Below are positions 56,538 to 64,000 of a stretch of 64,000 bases of DNA, piece after piece. Under the pieces are notes generated by a model. That model was not told the origin of the DNA, did not search any database, and saw only the letters and a list, made by a program, of their open reading frames with translations. This DNA is from Otis tarda (Eukaryota > Chordata > Aves > Otidiformes > Otididae), in NCBI GenBank assembly GCA_026413225.1, contig JAPMTP010000079.1, positions 124,001 through 188,000 on the forward strand. Reading direction: 5' to 3'. Position 1 is the stretch's first letter. Each line of letters starts with the position of its first letter. A program made the position numbers and the translations under genes.

Positions 56538-57376
56538 CTGTGCCCCGATCACGACCAGACTACGCAGTCTCTCTCTCACTCCCCCCACCCTCCAAGAGAA
56601 CAGGGGGAGATAATATAAAGAAAAACGGCTCGAGGTTTGACATAAGGACAGGGAGAAATCCTTAAAGTTACCGTTACGGGCAAAACAGACTCCTCTTGGG
56701 GAAAACTATTCATTTATTACTACAAACAGCAAGATAATGAGACAGAGAACAAGATAACCTCCCTCCACCCCTCCCTCTTCCCAAGCTTAACATTATCTCT
56801 ACTACCTTCCCCCCCGAGTTGCACAGGAAAGGGAAGAGGGAATGGGGATGGCGGTCAGTTCATCACACGTTGTTTTACGCCGCTGCTTCATGGTTGGGGG
56901 AAGACCTCCTCACATTCCTCCCCTGCCCTGTTGTGGGGTCCCTCCCATACATCACAGTCCTTCGTGAAACTGCTCCGGCGTGGGTCATCTCTTCCACGGA
57001 GTGCAGTCTCTCCAGAATGGCTGTCCCAGCGGGCCCTCCACGGGCCGATTCGGGCCCAGTCAGCAGCCTGGCAAGAGGCCAGAGGGTGAGGCCTGCAAGG
57101 CCCATGAGGCCTGTGCCTCCCCCTCTGTGCCTCTGCCCCCGCTCAGCTTCTTCACATCTTCTCTTCCCTCTTTTTTTTCTTCTGTTTTCCCCTTCTTAAA
57201 TATGTTATCGCAGAGGCGTTATCACGGAACATTCTGCTACCAATCGGCTCAGCTTTGGCCAGCAGCGGGTCCGCCCTAGGCCTGGCAGAATCCACTGAAC
57301 AAAGGGGAGTGACTTCTAGCAGTTTCCTACAGAAGCTACCACATTAGCCCCCCCTCGCCCCCCCCCCCCCCCAACA
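56530..57376 (-). mobile_element. LTR type 2 inserted at env stop, right arm
   Basis: This is the mirror of 42,735-43,573, ~847 bp long. It is slightly longer mainly because of a C run at ~57,357-57,372. Its TG...CA ends, TATA-like CATATTTAAG and AATAAA are on the - strand. Presence at the same site in both arms places it before the palindrome. Confidence 0.85.
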
Positions 57377-57443
57377 AAACCGTGTATGATGCTTCATATC
57401 ATTCAGGGAAACTGTTTAAGTAAAAGAATTTACTTAGTGTGAT

Positions 57444-57455
57444 AAAAAGGGGGGA
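57444..57455 (+). other. Polypurine tract, right arm
   Basis: AAAAAGGGGGGA directly precedes the LTR start (TGATATAGGGG at 57,457). The arrangement and sequence closely resemble the polypurine tract and LTR boundary of gammaretroviruses. Confidence 0.87.
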
Positions 57456-57456
57456 T

Positions 57457-58588
57457 TGATATAGGGGACCACGTAGAAATGGGGACAATAAGTTAATCAC
57501 AACTATATATGTATGCACTTAAAGAATTGCTGTAGTTCAGCCCCAATCGGGACCAGACTACACAGTCTCTCTCTCACTCCCCGCCCCCAAGAGAACAGGG
57601 GGAGATTTGGTAAACAAAAGAAAACCAGGGAAAAAACCAAACACGTGGGTTGAGATTGAACAAAAAGTAAATTTAACAGTAATGACAGAAGAAAACAAAA
57701 CAGTGATGCAATACAAATACAGTATAATGGCTTACAACAAATCTCCACACTTAGTTTCTTCCAAGCAGCAGGAGGCTCCCTTCAGCACCCTCCTCGCTTA
57801 TATACTGAGCATGATGTCAGATGGGATGGAACAGCCCTTTGGCTAATTTGGGTAAATTAACCCCAGCTGTTAGCTAATTAGTTAACTATCCCAGCCATAG
57901 GAGCTACCAGTTGCAGTTCTCCACCCAGCTCAGGTAAATATTAGCTCTATCCTAGCCAGAACCAGGACAAGAATATAGTTACAAAACATAGTCACGTAAC
58001 CATATAGCTTAGAGAAACAATTAATGGAGGAGGAAGTCTGTTTTTTTTTCTTTTCCTGACGAAGGACTCATTTGTAAGGAGTGAGAAACAGTCTCGCATT
58101 ATCTCAAGGGAGTGATTAGAAAGAACAAGAATTCAAAACCAGGATGGCATGTGTCACAAATACATCTATAAACCTCCTTGCTAAAGGAAAACAGATGGTT
58201 AACAAGGACATGAATCAGCTCAAGCTGATAAGAACACTGCAAGCTTGCAGGATCATTGCATTCTAGGCTAAAGGTGAAAAGTACACCATGAAGACCTACG
58301 GCCTTCATCCCAAAGGCCACCGAAGACCCCTGCCCACAATTATTGGGAGAATTTGCGCACGCGCGAAGGACTGATAAGCTAATTAGCATACGAAGCAAGA
58401 GTAGGTGGGTTTAGGTAATGAATATGTGTAGGCGTCAATTGAATATTCATTGTTTTATTGTACAAAAATGGGACGGTTTTCTACCTGGGGCATGCACGCT
58501 TGTGGTGGAGCGATCCCCCGTGCATCTGCACGCAATAAACATACCTAGTTTATAACTTCCGAGTTACAGAGTCCATTTCCGTATGTCA
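57457..58588 (+). mobile_element. 3' LTR of the class I ERV, right arm (interrupted)
   Basis: The LTR runs TGATATAGGGG...CCGTATGTCA and contains the solo type 1 LTR at 57,528-57,969. Without the insert and its duplicated AGAAT it is ~685 bp. The polyadenylation signal AATAAA is at ~58,533, downstream of a TTTATTGTACAAAAATGG promoter-like stretch at ~58,454. No matching 5' LTR exists in the window. Confidence 0.83.
57528..57969 (-). mobile_element. Solo LTR type 1 inside the class I 3' LTR, right arm
   Basis: This is the mirror of 42,143-42,584, 442 bp long, with perfect AGAAT duplications at 57,523-57,527 and 57,970-57,974. No internal retroviral sequence accompanies it. Confidence 0.95.
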
Positions 58589-58850
58589 ATAGTAAGTGTC
58601 AGAATCCTGGTGATGCAGGAAAGCCGAGAGACCCAATGTTTTTGAGCTTGTAGATGCGGTGGGAAGAGTCGGTGAGGAGCAGCAAGAACTTTCAGAGCAG
58701 GCACTTCTGGTGTTGGAGTAATCGTCTGATGTTCGGGACTTATAAGATTTATTCTCAGAGGGCTGCCAGGTTGACTTGGTGGCAAATGTCAGAGTCCTGT
58801 TGGCCTAGGGAAGCCCAGAGCAATCGTCTGACGTTGGGGATAGTCCTAGT
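58589..58850 (+). repeat. Subfamily B satellite, right arm, uninterrupted
   Basis: About 1.4 B monomers in + orientation (GTGTCAGAATCCTGGTG, GAGCAGCAAGAACTTTCAG) continue without the solo LTR found in the left arm. This is the empty site for that insertion. Orientation flips at ~58,850 at AGTCCTAGTCAGTCCTAG. Confidence 0.85.
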
Positions 58851-61800
58851 CAGTCCTAGACCACCAGGACTCCGACATTTTCCACCATTTCAAGCCGGCA
58901 GCCCTGTGAGCAGCTCTTGCTGCTCCTCACCGGTTGTTGACGCCACATCTACAACACCACAGACATTGGGGCTCCGGGCTTTCCCTGACGAACAGGGCTT
59001 CGACGCTTACCATCAACTGCACTGGAGCACCCACTAAAATATTACTCTAAAAAGCAAGAACGTCGGACCATTGTTCCCACACCAAAAGTGCCAGCAACTA
59101 AAGCTCTTGCTGCTCCTCACCGGCAGTTGACGCCACATTTACAGCATCACAGACACTGGGGCTGCGGGCTTTCCCTGACGAACAGGGCTTCGACGTTTAC
59201 CATCAACTGCACAAGGCCGCCCACTGGAGAAATACCCTAAAAATCACGAGCGTCGCACGATTGCTCCCATACCAAAAGTGCCAGCAACTAAAGATCTTCC
59301 TGCTTCTCACAGGCCGTTCACACCACATCTACAGCACCACAGACACTGGGGCTCCGGGCTTTCCCTGACGAACAGCGCTTTGACTTTTACCATCAAGTGC
59401 ACGGAAGAGCCTACTGAAAAAATACCCTAAAAATCACGAATGTCAGATGATTGCTCCCATACCAAAAGAGCCAGCAACTAAAGCTCTTGCTGCTCCTCAC
59501 CTGTCCTTCACACCGCATCTACAGGACCACAAACACCGGGGCTCTGGGCTTTCCCTGATGAACAGTGCTTCAACGTTTAACATCATCTGCACGGAAGCGT
59601 CCACTGAAAAAATATCCTAAAAATCACGAATGTCGGACGATTGCTCCCACACCAAAAGTGCCAGCAACTAAAGCTCCTGCTGCTCCTCACTGGCCGTTGA
59701 GGCCGCATCTACAACACCACAGACATCGGGGCTCCGGGCTTTGCCTGACAAACAGCGCTTTGACGTTTACCATCTACTGCACAGGGCCGCCCACTGAAAA
59801 TATAGCCTAAAAATCAAGAACCTCAGACGATTGCTCCAACACCAAAAGTGCCAGGAACTAAAGCTCCTCCTGTTCCTCACCCACCCTTCACACCACATCT
59901 ACAGCACCACTGACACTGGCGCTCCGGGCTATCCCTGACGAACAGCGCTTTGACCTTTACCATCAACTGCATAGGAGCACCCACTAAAAAAAAATACCAT
60001 AAAAAATATGAATGTCTGACGATTGCTCCCACACCAAAAGTGCTAGCAACTCAAGCTCTTGCTGCTCCTCACCAGCCGCTAACGCCGCATCTACAGTACC
60101 ACAGACACTGGGGCTCCGGGCTTTCTCTGACGAACAGCGCTTCGACGTTTACCAACAGCTGCACAGAAGCGCCCACAGAAAATATATCCCAAAATCACGA
60201 ACGTTAGAAGATTGCTCCCATACCAAAAGTGCCAGCAACTAAAGCACTTGCTGCTCCTCACCAGCAGTTGACTACGCATCTACAGCACCACAGACATTGG
60301 GGCTCTGGGCTTTTCATGACCAACAGCGCTTCGACCTTTACCATCAACTGCATAGGAGCACCCACTAAAAAAAATACCATAAAAGGTACGAATGTCAGAC
60401 GATTGCTCCCACAGCAAAAGTGCCAGCAACTCAAGCTCTCGCTGCTCCTCACCGGCCGTTCACGCCGCATCTACAGCATCACAGACAATGGGCCTTCTGG
60501 CTTTTCCGGACGAACAGCGCTTCGAAGTTTCCCATCAACTGCACAGGGCCGTCCACTGGAAAAATACCCTAAAAATCACGAATGTCGCACGATTGCTCCC
60601 ACACCAACCGTGCCAGACACTAAAGCTCTTTCTGCACCTCACCAGCAACTGATGCCGCATCTACAGCACCACAGACACTGGGGCTGCGGGCTTTCCCTGA
60701 CGATCAGCGCTTCGACGTTTACATCAGTCGAACGGAATTTCCCCTGAAAAGTACCCTAAAAATCATGAACGTCAGATGATTGCTCCCACACCAAAAGTGC
60801 CAGCAACTAAAGCTCTTGCTGCTCCTCACCCACCCTTAACACCGCATCTTCAGGACCACAGACATTGGGAATCCAGGCATTCCCTGACGAAAATGCTTTG
60901 ACATTTACCATCAATTGCACGGAAGTGCCCTCTGAAAAAATACCCTAAAAATCACGAACGTCGGACGATTGCTCCCACACCAAAAGTGCTAGTAACTAAA
61001 GCTCTTGCTGCTCCTCACCAGCCGCTGACGCCGCATCTACAGTACCACAGACACTGGGGCTCCGGGCTTTCTCTGATGAACAGGGCTTTGACGTTTACCA
61101 ACAACTGCACAGAAGCGCCCACAGAAAATATATCCTAAAATCACGAAAGTCGGACTATTGCTCCCACACCAAAAGTGCTAGCAACTAAAGCTCTTGCTGC
61201 TCCTCACCAGCCGCTGATGCCGCATCTACAGTACCACAGACACTGGGGCTCCAGGGTTTCCCTGACAAACAGTCCTTCGAAATTTACCATCAACAGCACA
61301 GGACCAGCACTGACAAAATCCACTAAAAATCATGAACATTGGACGATTGCTCCCACACCACAGCTGCCAGCAACTAAAGCACTTGCTGCTCCTCACCGGC
61401 ATTTGACGTCGCATCTACAGCATCACAGACATTGGGGTTCTGGGCTTTTCATGACCAACAGCGCATCGACGTATAACATAAAATGCACAGGGCCGCCCAC
61501 TGACAAAATACCCTAAAAATCACGAAGGTCTGCATATTGCTCCGACACCAGAATTGCCAGCAATTCAAGCTCTTGCTGCCCCTCACCGGACTTTAATGCT
61601 GCACCTACACCACCAGAGACATTGGGGCTCTGGGCTTTCCATGACCAACAGCCTTTCGACATTTACCATCAACTGCACAGAATGCCCATTGAAAAATTAC
61701 CCTAAAAATCACGAACGTGGGACAATTGTTCCCACACCAAAAGTGCCAGCCACTCAAGCTCTTGCTGCTCCTCAGCGGCCGTTGACACCGCATCTACAGC

Positions 61801-63228
61801 AGCACAGACACTGGGGCTCTGGGCTTTCCCAGATGAACAGCGCTTCGACTTTTACCATCAACTGCACGGAAGCGCCCACAGAAAAAAATATCCCAAAATC
61901 ACCAAAGTCGGACGATTGCTCCCATACCAAAAGTGCCAGCAACTAAAGCACTTGTTGCTCCTCACCGGCAGTTGACTCCGCATCTACAGCACCACAGACA
62001 TTGGGGCTCTGGGCTTTTCATGACCAACAGTGCTTCGACGTTTACCATCAACTGCATAGGTGCACCCACTAAAAAAAATACCATAAAAGGTACGAATGTC
62101 AGACGATTGCTCCCACAGCAAAAGTGGCAGCAACTCAAGCTCTTGCTGCTCCTCACCGGCCGTTGACGCCTCTTCTACAGCACCACAGACACTGGGGCTG
62201 CGGTCTTTCCCTGACGAACGGCGCTTCGACATTATCATAAAATGCACAGGAGTACCCACTAAAAACATTACCCTAAAAATCACGAACGTCGGACGATTGC
62301 TCCCACACCAAACGTGCCAGCAAATAAAGCTCTTGCTCCTCCTCACCGCCCCTTCACACCGCACCTTCAGTACCACATACACTGGGGCTCCCGGCTTTCC
62401 CTGTTGAACAGCGCTTCGACGTTTACCATCAACTGCACAGGGCCGCCCACTTACAAAATGCCCTAAAAATCATGTACGTGGGACGATAGCTCCCACACCA
62501 AAAGTGCCAGCAACTCAAGCTCTTGCAGCTCCTCACCGGCTGTTGTCGCAGCATCTACAACAACACAGACACTGGTGCTTCAGGCTTTCCCTGATGAACA
62601 GCGTTTCGAAGTTTACCATCAACTGCACTGAAGCGCCCACTGAAGAAATTACACTAAAAATCATCAACATGGGATGATTGTTCCCACACCAAACGTGCCA
62701 GCAACTCAGGCTCTTGCTGCTCCTCACCCACCCTTCACACCGCATCTACAGGACACCAGACACTGGGGCTCTGGGCTTTCCCTGATGAACAGCGCTTCTA
62801 CGTTTTTCATCAACTACACAGGGCCTCCCACTTACAAAATGCTTCAAAACCCACGAACATTGCACGATTGCTACCCCATCAAAAGTGCCAGCAACTAAAC
62901 CTCTTGCTGGCCCTCACTGGCCGCTGACGCCGCAACTACAGCACCACAGACACTGGGGCTCTCGGCTTTCCATGGCCAACAGCACTTCGACGTTTGCCAT
63001 CAACTGCAGGGAAGAGCCCACTGAAAACATACCCTAAAAATCACGAACGTCGGACGATTGCTCCCACACCACAAGTGCCAGCAACTAAAGCTCTTGCTGC
63101 TCCTCACCGGCCGTTGACGCCACACGTACAGCACCAGAGACACTGGGGATTCAGGCTTTCCCTGACGAACAACGCTTCAACTTTTAACATAAACTGTAGG
63201 AAAACGCCCACGAAAAACATTACCCTAA
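58851..63228 (-). repeat. Satellite array, subfamily C, right arm
   Basis: About 23 C monomers lie in - orientation (GCCAGCAACTAAAGCTCTTG and GACGCCGCATCTACAGC landmarks). It mirrors 34,961-40,125. The exception is ~62,180-62,598, where about two monomers correspond to about six in the left arm (35,590-36,790). Confidence 0.92.
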
Positions 63229-63640
63229 ACAGTATGAATGTCGGACAATTCCTCCCACACCAAAAGTGGCAGCCGCTCAAGCTCTTGCTGCTCCTCAGTG
63301 GCCATTGGCAGTGCACCTACAGCACCAAAGACACTGGGGCTCCGGGCTTTCCCTGACGAACAGGGCTTCGACGTTTACCACCAGCTACACGTGGGCGCCC
63401 CCTGAAAAAAAAACCCAAAAAATCACGAACGTCGGACCATTGCTCCCACACCAAAAGTGCCAGCCACTCAAGCTCTTGCTGCTCCTCAGCGGCCATTGGC
63501 AGTGCACCTACAGTAGCACAGACATTGGGGCTCCGGGCTTTCCCTGACGAACAGGGCTTCGACGTTTACCACCAGCTGCACCAGGGCGCCCCCTGAAAAA
63601 AAAACCCGAAAAATCACGAACGTCGGACGATTGCTCCCAC
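63229..63640 (-). repeat. Satellite A monomers, right arm end
   Basis: About two A-type monomers lie in - orientation (CTCAGCGGCCATTGGCAGTG, GGGCGCCCCCTGAAAAAAAA). They correspond at least in part to 34,602-34,960. Confidence 0.85.
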
Positions 63641-64000
63641 ACAAAAAGTGCCAGCAACTAAATCTCTTGCTGATTTTCACCGGCCTTTGATGCCTCATCT
63701 ACAGGACCACAGACACTGGCTCCACTGGGGCTGCGGTCTTTCCCTGATGAAGAGTGCTTCGACGCTTCCCATAAACTGCACAGGAATACCCACTAAAAAC
63801 ATTACCCTAAAAATCACGAACGTCGGACGATTGCTCCCACACCAAAAGTGCCAGCCACTCAAGCTCTTACTGCTCCTCACCGGCTGTTGTCGCAGCATCT
63901 ACAACAACACAGACACTGGTGCTTCAGGCTTTCCCTGATGAACAGCGTTTCGAAGTTTACCATCAACTGCACTGAAGCGCCCACTGCAGAAATTACACAA
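63641..64000 (-). repeat. Satellite C monomers outside the palindrome
   Basis: Two further C-type monomers are cut by the window end. One has a 12-bp local duplication (CTGGCTCCACTGGGGCTGCG). The segment ~63,874-63,990 is nearly identical to ~62,534-62,650, about 1,340 bp (seven monomers) away. Confidence 0.85.

Larger units (their letters stand above)
52057..58588 (+). mobile_element. Gammaretrovirus-like ERV, 5'-truncated, right arm
   Basis: On the + strand the element reads gag C-terminus, protease, RT, RNase H, integrase, env remnant, polypurine tract and 3' LTR. It is the better preserved copy for pol: the RT and RNase H part is one 463-codon frame here and two pieces in the left arm. 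At least four shared frame breaks (gag, RT, RNase H-integrase, integrase) mean that neither copy can make a full polyprotein. Confidence 0.94.
50513..63590. repeat. Right arm of ~29-kb palindrome
   Basis: This is the inverse of 34,602-49,590, shorter by the left-specific solo LTR (~1.14 kb with its target-site duplication) and ~0.78 kb of satellite C. Its outer limit lies between 63,230 and 63,590. Confidence 0.9.

Overview
The window is eukaryotic, satellite-rich heterochromatin with no host gene that I can support. The roughly 191-bp tandem satellite, its higher-order repeats, long inverted repeats, nested endogenous retroviruses (ERVs) and solo LTRs suggest a bird, probably a centromeric or pericentromeric or sex-chromosome-like block. 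The monomer length equals that of the zebra finch centromere-associated satellite Tgut191A. I could not compare sequences, so the organism call is an inference.

Layout. (1) 1-29,428: about 154 head-to-tail copies of a ~191-bp monomer (subfamily A, + orientation). It contains a 9-mer higher-order repeat of ~1,716 bp, a tandem duplication of a ~8.97-kb block (47 monomers), and an 18-monomer-offset copy further right. (2) 29,429-30,851: seven diverged monomers (subfamily B). (3) 30,852-34,007: a palindromic ERV. Each arm holds an LTR, a tRNA-Lys-type primer-binding site and a gag-like frame with one in-frame stop; the loop holds four copies of a 120-bp (40-codon) repeat. (4) 34,008-34,600: satellite in - orientation, which flips abruptly to + at ~34,600. 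(5) 34,602-63,590: a ~29-kb palindrome. Each arm, from outside in, holds subfamily A, subfamily C satellite, a small inverted piece of subfamily B, a 5'-truncated gammaretrovirus-like ERV carrying two nested LTRs, and a GC-rich 744-bp tetrameric satellite (subfamily D). The axis is at ~50,050, with a ~0.9-kb asymmetric centre. (6) 63,591-64,000: more A and C monomers outside the palindrome.

The elements give a relative history. Satellites A, B, C and D are diverged members of one monomer family. A class I ERV landed next to subfamily B and lost its 5' end, most of env and its reading frames. A 442-bp solo LTR inserted into its 3' LTR (target-site duplication ATTCT), and an ~840-bp LTR inserted at the env stop. 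That block was then copied into an inverted repeat. A further 1,134-bp solo LTR inserted in the left arm only. Afterwards the arms gained small indels, one arm-specific pol stop and a difference in satellite copy number.

All long reading frames in the satellites are by-products of repetition. The only genuine coding remnants are retroviral gag, pro, pol and env fragments, all disrupted. Nothing here suggests an intact or expressed protein gene, a tRNA, an rRNA or a CRISPR array.
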